Assembly (NCBI GenBank): GCA_004193545.1
Contig: RPGO01000031.1
Span: 1 to 32,131, forward strand
Reading direction: 5' to 3'
Length of the DNA stretch: 32,131 bases
Origin: Candidatus Argoarchaeum ethanivorans
GTDB taxonomy: Archaea; Halobacteriota; Methanosarcinia; Methanosarcinales; EX4572-44
Shown here: one piece after another, positions 19,915-27,444 of the stretch
How positions within the stretch are numbered: the stretch's first letter is position 1
Layout: each line of letters begins with the position of its first letter
Program-made: the position numbers and the translations under genes
Notes under the pieces: model-generated
Databases searched by the model: none
The model's input: the letters and a program-made list of their open reading frames with translations, nothing else
Told to the model about the DNA's origin: nothing

Positions 19915-20160
19915 TTAAACAACCTCAAGAACATACCAAAAACACCAATCACCCTGTTGTTTACAGAACTGAAATAGAAATAATGCTTATTAACGATGTT
20001 GCTCAGGACCCCTTGATTTCCATTAGAGATGTTTGTATAAATAAAAAAATGGTACATGTTTAGCTCGAACCACAAGATTACGTTGTGGGTTTTAGATTTA
20101 TCTGACTCGAACTAACCACAAGATTACACAGATTTCCACAAGAAAACAGCAATATGAATC
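19915..20160. other. candidate replication origin beside orc1/cdc6
   Basis: The region is non-coding. It has an AT-rich part (about 19970-20060) followed by three related repeats: AACCACAAGATTAC at 20068-20081 and 20114-20127, and TTCCACAAGAAAAC at 20134-20147. The first two are preceded by CTCGAAC. The first is also half of an inverted repeat CCACAA-7 nt-TTGTGG (20070-20088). Archaeal origins typically lie next to cdc6 and carry ORB or mini-ORB repeats near an AT-rich unwinding element. The sequence is not an obvious match to known ORB consensus. Confidence 0.55.
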
Positions 20161-20714
20161 AGGTTCCTGGGAACGCCCAGTGAATAGTTTAGCTAATTTG
20201 TGAACGTGCTAAATAACCATAGCGTCGAAGAGTGACTTGGATTTTTTTCGCCATTAGTAGGCTGCTTCCGCAGTCGCCTCTGTACCCAAAATAGATTGAA
20301 GAGCATAAACGAATAACACAACTCAAAGCGGAAATAGAAAAGCCACTCTTGAAAATAGATGTGATAAAAGAGCAACTTGCCGACATATGCCAGCAGGAAA
20401 AAACGTTTCGCGAAAAATCGAAGATTGTGGATCATGAAAAATTTGAATTGTAGCCACTATTCGAATCGATTTTCCATCCCTGATGCGTTGCTTTTATTGC
20501 CAATGATGAGAAAAGAATGGAATCAGAGATGAATCCAAAAGAGCCAGAGTTGATGGATAAACTTAGGCAAAGGTCTTTGAATATTGAACACAATGGATAT
20601 CAGCGATCCTTATTGTCACTCTATAAAATTTGGCATGTAGATGTTTTGTCTCAATCGAGTTGGCAGCAGAATCCGGATACCCGAAAGTCATGTATTAGGT
20701 TTGTTTAATTTACA
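20161..20714. other. gene-poor stretch with coding debris
   Basis: Two weak plus-strand frames are visible. One is a start-less 53-codon coiled-coil-like piece at about 20296-20454 (HKRITQLKAEIEKPLLKIDV...). The other is a 63-codon ORF at 20517-20708 with no recognisable family. The first looks like the remnant of a larger, perhaps transposase-derived, gene. I would not annotate either as functional. No clear promoter for prf1 stands out. Confidence 0.4.
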
Positions 20715-20723
20715 GTGATATAT

Positions 20724-21965
20724 ATGGTAGATGCTCATAAAAAATACGAATTTAAAAAACAACTCGAAGAACTAAGGGAGAAACACGGCAGAGGTACAGA
20801 ACTGATTTCTCTTTACATACCATACGACAAACAGATTTCAGATGTAACATCACAGCTCAGAGATGAATATGGACAGGCAAGTAATATTAAATCACGCCTC
20901 ACACGCGGAAACGTGCAAAGTGCTATTGATTCTCTACTCTCGAGACTTAAATATATACAAAGAGCACCAGAAAACGGCTTTGTCATATTTACAGGGGCTA
21001 TAGATATCGGGGCAAACAAAACAGATATGCAAACAACAATCATTGAACCGCCAGAACCACTTATTTCCTATAAATATCACTGCGATTCAGAGTTCTACCT
21101 GCAGACGCTTGAAGAAATGCTGGAAGATAAGAGGATCTATGGATTACTTGTACTTGACAGGCGAGAGGCAAATATAGGGCTTTTGCATGGTAAACGCATC
21201 GAAGCATCTGCAAGCCTCACATCAAATGTTCCTGGCAAACAACGAAAAGGCGGGCAGAGCGCACACCGTTTTCAACAACTGCGGCTGATAGCTATCAACG
21301 AGTTTTACACCCGCATTGGGGATAAGGCAAATAGTGTATTCCTGGCAGTAGATCACCATGATCTTGAAGGTATTATCATAGGGGGACCATCTCCCACAAA
21401 AGAGGAGTTCGAACATGGAGAATATCTTCACCATGAATTGCAGCAAAAAATTCTTGGACTTGTCGACACATCGTACACAGACGAGTCCGGGCTCTATGAA
21501 CTGCTTGAAAATGCACAGGACATCCTCGAGGGACTCGATATTATAAAAGAAAAACAATACATGCAAAACTTCATGAAAGAATTGGTAAAAGATAAAGGAT
21601 CTGCGACATACGGGGAAGAACAGGTACGAAAGAACCTTGAAATGGGGGCAGTCCAGACACTGCTTCTATCAGAGGATCTAAAAAAAGTAAGAATTACCAT
21701 GGTCTGTGATGTATGCAAACACGAGGAGAAAAAAACATACGCCAGAAAACCAGGGAAACTTGACATAGAATCGCCTCCATGCAGCAAATGCAAAAGTGCA
21801 ACAAAAATAACACAGGCTGTTGATATGGTGGAAGAACTCTCTGTAATTGCCGACCAGATGGGTACAGAAGTAGTGTTTATATCAGCAGACTTTGAAGAGG
21901 GAGAGCAACTACTAAATGCCTTTGGTGGAATTGCTGCAATACTTCGATACCACACAGGCATATAA
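20724..21965 (+). CDS. prf1: peptide chain release factor aRF1
   Basis: Class-1 release factor that reads all three stop codons and triggers peptide hydrolysis. From the ATG at 20724 (three codons after an alternative GTG) it has 413 residues. Domain 1 carries the stop-codon motif NIKS (54-57). Domain 2 carries the hydrolysis motif GGQ in KQRKGGQSAHRF (176-178). Domain 3 has a zinc-binding region CDVCKHEE...PPCSKCKS near 330-365. All functional motifs are intact. It is followed after 2 nt by the DUF99 gene, so the two are likely co-expressed. Confidence 0.96.
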   Translation: MVDAHKKYEFKKQLEELREKHGRGTELISLYIPYDKQISDVTSQLRDEYGQASNIKSRLTRGNVQSAIDSLLSRLKYIQRAPENGFVIFTGAIDIGANKTDMQTTIIEPPEPLISYKYHCDSEFYLQTLEEMLEDKRIYGLLVLDRREANIGLLHGKRIEASASLTSNVPGKQRKGGQSAHRFQQLRLIAINEFYTRIGDKANSVFLAVDHHDLEGIIIGGPSPTKEEFEHGEYLHHELQQKILGLVDTSYTDESGLYELLENAQDILEGLDIIKEKQYMQNFMKELVKDKGSATYGEEQVRKNLEMGAVQTLLLSEDLKKVRITMVCDVCKHEEKKTYARKPGKLDIESPPCSKCKSATKITQAVDMVEELSVIADQMGTEVVFISADFEEGEQLLNAFGGIAAILRYHTGI

Positions 21966-21967
21966 AT

Positions 21968-22570
21968 ATGGTAACAGAACTTTATGGCAAAATCACGATT
22001 AAACCGGAAATACGGCTACTTGGAATAGACGACTCAAAACTTGTAAAAAAGGATGTACTTATCATCGGAACTGTTTTTAGAGGCAGCCACTGGATGGATG
22101 GCGTGATGCGCACAACAATCACAAAAGACGGCATGGACGGCACAGAAAAACTGATCGATATGATTATAAATAGCCGTCATTATAAACAGGTCCGGGCTAT
22201 AATTCTTGATGGCATCACGTATGCGGGATTCAACATCCTGAACATAAAAAAACTGTACACTGGAACAAATATACCGGTTATTGTGATAATGAGAAAAAAA
22301 CCTGATTTTAAAAAAATAAAAAAAGCTTTATCTAATTTAGCTTACCCGGAGGAACGCTGGAAGTTGCTCAAGAGTGCAGGTGAAATTATTGACGTATTCA
22401 CCAGAGATCCAGAGAAGCCAATATATATCCAGTGTGCAGGATTGCAGAAGAAAGATGCGATAAAAATCGTAAAGATGTCTTCTACCCGCAGTAACATCCC
22501 TGAACCACTAAGAGCAGCACATTTAATTGCTACTGGAGTTATCTGCGGCGAATCAAAAAAAAGAGCTTAG
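21968..22570 (+). CDS. DUF99 (UPF0215) family protein
   Basis: 200 residues. Family features are RLLGIDDS near the N-terminus, VRAIILDGITYAGFNILNIK in the middle and PEPLRAAHLIATGVI near the C-terminus. DUF99 proteins share an RNase H-like fold with endonuclease V, and the conserved acids (Asp in GIDDS, Asp in LDG) fit a nuclease-type site. No defined physiological role is known to me. It starts 2 nt after prf1. A repeat element begins about 40 nt after its stop. Confidence 0.88.
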   Translation: MVTELYGKITIKPEIRLLGIDDSKLVKKDVLIIGTVFRGSHWMDGVMRTTITKDGMDGTEKLIDMIINSRHYKQVRAIILDGITYAGFNILNIKKLYTGTNIPVIVIMRKKPDFKKIKKALSNLAYPEERWKLLKSAGEIIDVFTRDPEKPIYIQCAGLQKKDAIKIVKMSSTRSNIPEPLRAAHLIATGVICGESKKRA

Positions 22571-22612
22571 GCATGAGGTCTCGTGGTCAGGATTCATTAT
22601 TGAATACCAGCA

Positions 22613-22765
22613 GCAAGAGAACATGGTTGCGTTTATACCTTACTATACGTCAAGAAACTGCACAACTTCGTTGTGTAGAAAATAACTATCAACTGCATAA
22701 TTCTTGATTACGAAGTAATCAAGGCAAGAGAACATGGTTGCATTTATATTTCCCTATACGTCAAG
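22613..22765 (+). repeat. two-hairpin element, copy 5, between two 42-nt direct repeats
   Basis: Behind the DUF99 gene the order is as follows. A 42-nt repeat at 22613-22654 begins GCAAGAGAACATGGTTGC and ends TATACGTCAAG. Hairpin B is at 22658-22678 (CTGCACAAC/GTTGTGTAG, one G-U). A 24-nt linker follows. Hairpin A is at 22703-22723 (CTTGATTAC/GTAATCAAG, perfect 9 bp, loop GAA). The second 42-nt repeat is at 22724-22765, with 4 or 5 differences from the first. It occupies the convergent gap to ftsZ. Confidence 0.8.
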
Positions 22766-22826
22766 GAAATTCAGCACATCAACAAAAAAATTAATTTTGT
22801 TCAGGTGTGTGTATTTCAAGCTAAAT

Positions 22827-23936
22827 CTAAATTACATCTACTATCCCAACCATAGATAATGGAGACTCTGACATAATGCCAGTTGAATGCATTGACCTAG
22901 TTTTGTCAGTAGAGCCAAGCACCATAGGTGATGTGATACCGGTCATTATTGCCAGTACCTGTATTCTGTCCTCGTAATCCGGTGAGACTCTTGCACCCCA
23001 TATAACATTAGCTCGTGAATCAAGTTCATAAGTAAGAGCATCTGCAATCTGTTCTGCTTCCTGGAGAGACATGTCAGGACCGCCAGTCATGTGAAGCAGG
23101 CAGCCTGTTGCACCAGAGTAGTTTATATCGAGCAGTGGATGGTTGAGTGCCTGCCGCAAGACTTCATTGGTTTTATCCTGTCCTTTTGCTTCTCCTACAA
23201 GCATGACTGCTACACCACCATCTTTCATTATGGCGTGCACATCTGCGTAATCGATGTTGATTAGTGATGGTTGGGTGATGGTTTCTGATATGCTTTTTAC
23301 TGTTACAGCAATCAGTTGATCCATCACTGAAAATGCTTGATCTATCGGCAGGTTTGGCACATAGTTAAGCAATCGTTCATTTTCCAGTACTATTACAGTA
23401 TCTGCTATTTTTCGCAATTCTTCAAGCCCTTCTTCTGCTTTGATCCTTCGTTCACGCTCTACATTAAATGGGCTGGTCACCATTCCTATTACTATTGCGC
23501 CCCGTTCTTTGGCTATCTGTGCTACTACAGGTGCTGAGCCTGTACCTGTGCCGCCACCCATGCCTGCTGTTATAAACACAAGGTTTGCACCGGTCAGCAT
23601 TTGTTCAAGTTCATGTTTTGCCGCTTCTGCAGCTTTGCGTCCCATTTCTGGGTATCCTCCGGCTCCAAGTCCTTTTGTTAGCTTTTTTCCAATTAGTACC
23701 CGCTTGTTAGCTTTTATATTTGCAAGATGTACCCGGTCGGTATTTATAGCGATGGTTTGAGCATCTGCGATGCCAATGGTATGTAGTCTGTTAATTGTGT
23801 TGCCTCCGCCGCCGCCACAGCCCACAACGATTATCTGCGGTATTATTGGCTGTTTGGCAAGATCGTCATCTGCAAGCGTTCGCACAATTTTCTCTTTTTT
23901 ATCATATTTCTGTGATTCAGTTATAAATGATTTCAT
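22827..23936 (-). CDS. ftsZ: cell division protein FtsZ
   Basis: Tubulin-like GTPase that forms the division ring. The 369 residues begin with a charged extension of about 32. The core has [15 protein letters not shown] (38-51) and the tubulin signature [12 protein letters not shown] (125-136). It continues with [18 protein letters not shown], the T7-loop region [20 protein letters not shown], and [20 protein letters not shown] near the end. No bacterial-type FtsA-binding tail is apparent. The C-terminus ends ...[10 protein letters not shown]. Its start is 2 nt after a ribbon-helix-helix gene, an arrangement resembling the haloarchaeal cdrS-ftsZ2 operon. Confidence 0.95.
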   Translation of the reverse strand: MKSFITESQKYDKKEKIVRTLADDDLAKQPIIPQIIVVGCGGGGGNTINRLHTIGIADAQTIAINTDRVHLANIKANKRVLIGKKLTKGLGAGGYPEMGRKAAEAAKHELEQMLTGANLVFITAGMGGGTGTGSAPVVAQIAKERGAIVIGMVTSPFNVERERRIKAEEGLEELRKIADTVIVLENERLLNYVPNLPIDQAFSVMDQLIAVTVKSISETITQPSLINIDYADVHAIMKDGGVAVMLVGEAKGQDKTNEVLRQALNHPLLDINYSGATGCLLHMTGGPDMSLQEAEQIADALTYELDSRANVIWGARVSPDYEDRIQVLAIMTGITSPMVLGSTDKTRSMHSTGIMSESPLSMVGIVDVI

Positions 23937-23938
23937 TC

Positions 23939-24169
23939 CTATTCACCTTTTTTTGTTTGTTTTAGGTAGGTCATAGCACTCTCTGGAGATGTTTTTTGCA
24001 TTTCTCCAACGAGGTTTAACCTACCTTTTATTTTTTCAGTGCGTTGATCTATCATATCTCTTATAGCCGTCCTGATTGCTTCACTTACAGACGAAAATTC
24101 ACCATTTCCAACTAACCAGTCGATCATTGTTGATTGTTGCTCTGGGAGTCTAATTGTTACTCTTTGCAT
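23939..24169 (-). CDS. ribbon-helix-helix (CopG/Arc-type) regulator, CdrS-like position
   Basis: 76 residues. The N-terminal RHH fold has a beta strand [10 protein letters not shown] (2-11) and two helices (about 12-45, with the turn [20 protein letters not shown]). A charged C-terminal extension follows. RHH proteins bind DNA as dimers through the paired strands. It is immediately upstream of ftsZ with a 2-nt gap. In haloarchaea a short RHH protein, CdrS, precedes ftsZ2 and regulates it and other division genes, so a role as division regulator is a fair inference. A VapB-like antitoxin is the alternative, but no toxin gene is adjacent. Confidence 0.85.
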   Translation of the reverse strand: MQRVTIRLPEQQSTMIDWLVGNGEFSSVSEAIRTAIRDMIDQRTEKIKGRLNLVGEMQKTSPESAMTYLKQTKKGE

Positions 24170-24268
24170 TTGTTTTACTCACATGTCCACTGTATGGGTA
24201 TACAACAGCGACAAAGGTACCACAACAGCATACCAGTGTCTGCCGTAAATATGCCATACGTCTGACGG

Positions 24269-24284
24269 CTATAAAAAACTTTCG
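24269..24284 (-). promoter_or_regulatory. possible promoter of the RHH-ftsZ operon
   Basis: Minus-strand CGAAAGTTTTTTATAG looks like BRE plus TATA. Initiation near 24245 would leave a leader of about 75 nt. Just downstream lie imperfect inverted and direct repeats (GCCGT...ACGGC, and CATAC followed by GTCTG twice, 24228-24268) that could be an autoregulatory RHH operator. Confidence 0.4.
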
Positions 24285-24422
24285 ACATTTGCAGTATCTC
24301 CGAAAAACTTTTAAATTTTCTTTCAATTCTTCTTTAATCTGAAATTAGTCATTTCTATTCGATTGAACCCCAAGCAGATTTTATCATAATCTCTATATAC
24401 AAGGGATATTCATGAGATATCT

Positions 24423-24527
24423 ATGAAGAAAGTAGAAATACAACTGCAAAATCATATAGACATATTGTTTGGAGATACTGTTAGGATAGCTTTATTAAGT
24501 AGTGATGAGTTAATACGGGTGAAGTAA
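24423..24527 (+). CDS. possible 34-aa small protein
   Basis: ATG...TAA encodes a peptide starting MKKVEIQLQNHIDILFGDTV. GAG stands about 6 nt before the ATG, and a TATA-like CTCTATATAC lies about 25-30 nt upstream. It has no recognisable family and could be chance. It lies in the 500-bp divergent gap between the RHH gene and the zinc-ribbon gene, where I see no other gene. Confidence 0.3.
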   Translation: MKKVEIQLQNHIDILFGDTVRIALLSSDELIRVK

Positions 24528-24665
24528 GTTAACATCAGACAAACCTGGAAGAATACTGAACGGTCAAGTGTTTTTGCATCCTTCGAAGTCTTTTTGATTA
24601 TCGATCATACATGTGAATACGACTGATGTTAAAATACTGATAAAAAATTAAAAAGGAACTGAAAT

Positions 24666-24836
24666 ATGGAAGATAAGACATTAAATTGCCAGGATTGTGG
24701 TGAAGAGTTCATTTTCACAGCAGGAGAGCAAGAATTTTTTGAAGAAAAAGGATTTGACGAACCTAAACGCTGCAAAGAGTGCAGAGACAAGAAAAAAGCT
24801 GAAAAAAGGGGCAGAGGTAGCTTCAGACGATATTGA
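24666..24836 (+). CDS. small zinc-ribbon protein
   Basis: 56 residues beginning MEDKTLNCQDCGEEFIFTAG, with two CxxC pairs (C8/C11 and C38/C41) that would bind one zinc. Between them is the stretch EQEFFEEKGFDEPKRCKECR, and a Lys/Arg-rich tail ends GSFRRY. The pattern C-x2-CG-x-EF-x-FT-x-GEQEF-...-P-x-RC-x2-CR is that of the small probable zinc-ribbon domain family found in archaea and bacteria. Function is unknown, and the basic tail suggests nucleic-acid binding. AGGA precedes the ATG by about 9 nt. A perfect palindrome and T-rich tract follow, so it is probably a one-gene transcript. Confidence 0.85.
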   Translation: MEDKTLNCQDCGEEFIFTAGEQEFFEEKGFDEPKRCKECRDKKKAEKRGRGSFRRY

Positions 24837-24861
24837 TATAATCATTAAGACGTAATTGCTG

Positions 24862-24918
24862 GAACATAAAATTTTATGTTCTAAATATTTTTATAACATT
24901 TATTTTTTATTTTAATGA
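24862..24918 (+). terminator. palindrome plus T-rich tract after the zinc-ribbon gene
   Basis: GAACATAAAATTTTATGTTC (24862-24881) is a perfect 20-bp palindrome. It is followed by TAAATATTTTTATAACATTT and a further T-rich run to about 24918. Its position 25 nt after the stop fits transcription termination. Confidence 0.55.
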
Positions 24919-25011
24919 ACAACTTTCAAATGATTTGACTGCATTTTTGGTTGTTCAATTTATCATTTTTTATATCCCCTTATTTTTCCAGTGTATCCCT
25001 GGTAAGAGAAA

Positions 25012-25644
25012 CTAAAATCCATATTTGCCTTTTAGAGGTACAAAGGAAACGCCCCCTTTTTTTACCATTGTTACTTCAATATTTTTTGTTACAAGGAATA
25101 GTTCTTGCGGGAATGAACCTACTGGTATTACCATTTTTCCGCCCTCCTTAAGCTGGTCGATAAGCGTCTGTGGCACTTTTGGTGCTGCTGCAGCAACACT
25201 GATTCGATCATAGGGCGCATATTCCGGAAGACCAAGAGAGCCGTCTTCGATTATTACAGTAACATTAGCATATCCTGTTTTTTTGAGATTATCTCTTGCG
25301 AAATATGCGAGTTGTTCGATGCGCTCTACTGTGTACACGTGCCCTGTTTTTCCAACCAGTTCTGCAATTACTGCTACATGGTATCCTGAGCCTGTTCCGA
25401 TCTCAAGAACACTCATACCTTCCTCAAGGTCTAAAAGATTGCACATGATTGCAACCATGTGCGGTGCTGATATGGTCTGCCCGGATCCAATACTTAAAGG
25501 AGTGTCTTGGTATGCATATTCCTTTTGTGAATCTAACACAAATATGTGCCTCGGCACTCTATTCATTGCATCAAGCACACGGCGATCTATGCCGTGATAC
25601 TTAAGTCCATCCACAAGTCGTGTTCTTTTTCTGCTAAATTCCAT
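25012..25644 (-). CDS. pcm: protein-L-isoaspartate O-methyltransferase
   Basis: Repairs isoaspartyl damage in proteins using S-adenosylmethionine. 210 residues, normal length. The family motifs are VPRHIFV (30-36), [13 protein letters not shown] (51-63), the SAM loop [20 protein letters not shown] (79-98) and [12 protein letters not shown]-terminal VPLKGKYGF tail completes it. A GGAGA Shine-Dalgarno precedes the ATG. It starts 11 nt after the stop of the zinc-finger gene and is the downstream partner in that pair. Confidence 0.96.
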   Translation of the reverse strand: MEFSRKRTRLVDGLKYHGIDRRVLDAMNRVPRHIFVLDSQKEYAYQDTPLSIGSGQTISAPHMVAIMCNLLDLEEGMSVLEIGTGSGYHVAVIAELVGKTGHVYTVERIEQLAYFARDNLKKTGYANVTVIIEDGSLGLPEYAPYDRISVAAAAPKVPQTLIDQLKEGGKMVIPVGSFPQELFLVTKNIEVTMVKKGGVSFVPLKGKYGF

Positions 25645-25655
25645 TACGTCTCCAG

Positions 25656-26261
25656 TTAATCTTGCTGCATATCTTTCCTCTTCCCGGCTTCAGCAAAGAT
25701 GCGCTGTATGTCTTTTGCAAGTACTCTCTTGCCTTCTCTAAACACAAAACCCCTGTCTCGGAGTTTTATTTTTTTTATTATGTATGCCCCGTTCTTGTAA
25801 TGTTCTGTTGAACCGATGATAAATTCTTTATCTCCTTGTACTTTATATTTGATGGATTTTGTTTTCTGTCCAAGATTGATTGCCACCTTTAAGGTAATCT
25901 CTTCTATATCTCGAGTCCAGACCGTCTTGATGTTTTTTACAGTAGCACGTGACAGTCTGCGAGCTTCGGATTCAATGGAGGTTACATGAACGATGGTCGC
26001 ACCCCCGTTTCCTGTTTTTATGATAAATTCATCCCCTATTTTTAGCTCTTCATCTGCTGGTTTTAAAATGGTGTAATGTGTTGTTTTATCAACGCCGCTT
26101 ACAACCACTTTAATTGCATGCATTTTTTCTTTTTTGACAGTCATGGGGTGAATGCTACCGCACTCTGTACATTGTACCACCTGGTTTGGTGCTCCTTTGA
26201 GTATTGTGTGAATAGTAACGTACTTACAGTTTGTACAGTAAGTATCGATTAGTTCTGGCAT
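25656..26261 (-). CDS. HVO_0476-type zinc finger protein
   Basis: 201 residues. An N-terminal zinc ribbon (C9, C12, C31, C34: CTNC...CTEC) is followed by beta-rich segments of the kind [21 protein letters not shown] basic C-terminal part ends with [20 protein letters not shown]. It resembles the euryarchaeal HVO_0476 family of unassigned function. The ribbon and basic tail suggest RNA or DNA binding. It lies directly before pcm, a pairing that I recall in other euryarchaea but cannot check here. Confidence 0.75.
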   Translation of the reverse strand: MPELIDTYCTNCKYVTIHTILKGAPNQVVQCTECGSIHPMTVKKEKMHAIKVVVSGVDKTTHYTILKPADEELKIGDEFIIKTGNGGATIVHVTSIESEARRLSRATVKNIKTVWTRDIEEITLKVAINLGQKTKSIKYKVQGDKEFIIGSTEHYKNGAYIIKKIKLRDRGFVFREGKRVLAKDIQRIFAEAGKRKDMQQD

Positions 26262-26305
26262 GATAACTTCATCTTATGCTCTGCAAAGGTGAAATAAGTA
26301 TCTGA

Positions 26306-27355
26306 TTAATCCGACTGTATGTAACCTTTTTTCCAGGGTATATACACGCGATATGCAGCAACAAGTGCACCAAGAAGCATTGGTGCAAGGAAGAATCCTG
26401 AAATACCCCCAACAAAACCACCACCGATAAAAGTGAGAATGATTAACAGTGGATGAATGCCAGATTTCTTACCAATAATGTAGGGGCGAATAATAAGTTC
26501 AGGGGGACCATAGATAATGATGGATGCAACAATAAAAAACATTACTGCCTCGACAGGTCCCACGAGAAGGTACTTATAAATCGCAAGTGGCAGAAGTATC
26601 ATCCATCCAGCAAACAATGGTATGAGGGCTGCAAGAAAGATCAAAGCTGACAGTGCAAGTACACTTGAAAAACCAAAGAACAAAAATATAAACAACGATA
26701 CAACAGCAACAATGATTGCAGTATATACATTACCAATATAAATGGCAGTAAGAATCCCATCAAGTTCGGCAAGGAATTTTTTTGTGATATCCAGCCTGTT
26801 TGATGGTATCAGATCAAGAAAACGATTTATACCCTCCCCACCATCTCTTAAAAGATAAAAACACACTATGACAGAAATCACAACATTAACAGTGATCAAA
26901 CCAATAAACTTGGCATAGTCAAACAAAGGAAGTTGTGCCAGGGCAGGAATAAGAGTATTTGAAAGATTTATAAGAACAGAATGAATCTGAGTATATATCA
27001 CTTCAGGAATGTCCAGCCTTGAATAGAGTGTATTGAGTTCGGTTATCAACACATCCTTATTACGCACTGCCCATACGATTTCATTACTAATTTCAATGAG
27101 ACCAAGACCAAGAATTAAAAAAATAGGCACTGTAATTGCTGAAGTAGCAATGATTGCAGAACCAGTTTTGAAACGATGATTAAAGACAGTCTTTATTGGA
27201 CGGGCAACATAAGCAAATACAATCCCAAGCACGATACCATCAAGAAGTGGGGAGAGCACAAAAAAAAACAGCAAAAACAGCAAAAAAACAGCAGTAACTG
27301 TTACAATCTCAGTTTTGTACCTGATGATTATTGAAAGTCCGTCTTCTGATGTCAC
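26306..27355 (-). CDS. AI-2E family transporter (UPF0118) membrane protein
   Basis: About 349 residues with seven or eight hydrophobic segments. The first pair begins about 17 residues in (TVTAVFLLFLLFFFVLSPLL). The family signature region YGPPELIIRPYIIGKKSGIH followed by PLLIILTFIGGGFVGG lies near the C-terminus. Characterised homologues include TqsA-type exporters and Na+/H+ antiporters; substrate is not predictable. I set the start at the GTG at 27355, preceded by AAGGAGTGAT, a near-ideal ribosome site. The longer frame begins at a TTG at 27385 inside the hairpin of a repeat element and lacks support. Confidence 0.85.
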   Translation of the reverse strand: MTSEDGLSIIIRYKTEIVTVTAVFLLFLLFFFVLSPLLDGIVLGIVFAYVARPIKTVFNHRFKTGSAIIATSAITVPIFLILGLGLIEISNEIVWAVRNKDVLITELNTLYSRLDIPEVIYTQIHSVLINLSNTLIPALAQLPLFDYAKFIGLITVNVVISVIVCFYLLRDGGEGINRFLDLIPSNRLDITKKFLAELDGILTAIYIGNVYTAIIVAVVSLFIFLFFGFSSVLALSALIFLAALIPLFAGWMILLPLAIYKYLLVGPVEAVMFFIVASIIIYGPPELIIRPYIIGKKSGIHPLLIILTFIGGGFVGGISGFFLAPMLLGALVAAYRVYIPWKKGYIQSD

Positions 27356-27365
27356 ATTATCACTC

Positions 27366-27429
27366 CTTGATTGCTTTGCAATCAAGAATTAAAGGTTAAT
27401 AGTTGTCTCTGCACAACTTCGTTGTGCAG
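27366..27429 (-). repeat. two-hairpin intergenic element, copy 2
   Basis: Both hairpins are perfect here. Hairpin B is at 27409-27429 (CTGCACAAC/GTTGTGCAG). A 22-nt linker contains AGACAACTATTAACC. Hairpin A is at 27366-27386 (CTTGATTGC/GCAATCAAG). It lies 15 nt after the stop of the beta-helix gene. The last bases of hairpin A (AAG) begin the AAGGAG ribosome site of the transporter gene. Confidence 0.8.
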
Positions 27430-27444
27430 TGCTCTTATGATTAC

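Noticed and set aside
20189-20435. Two overlapping minus-strand ORFs of 65 and 80 codons
   Set aside because: They are antisense to a coiled-coil-like plus-strand remnant, with no ribosome site and no family.
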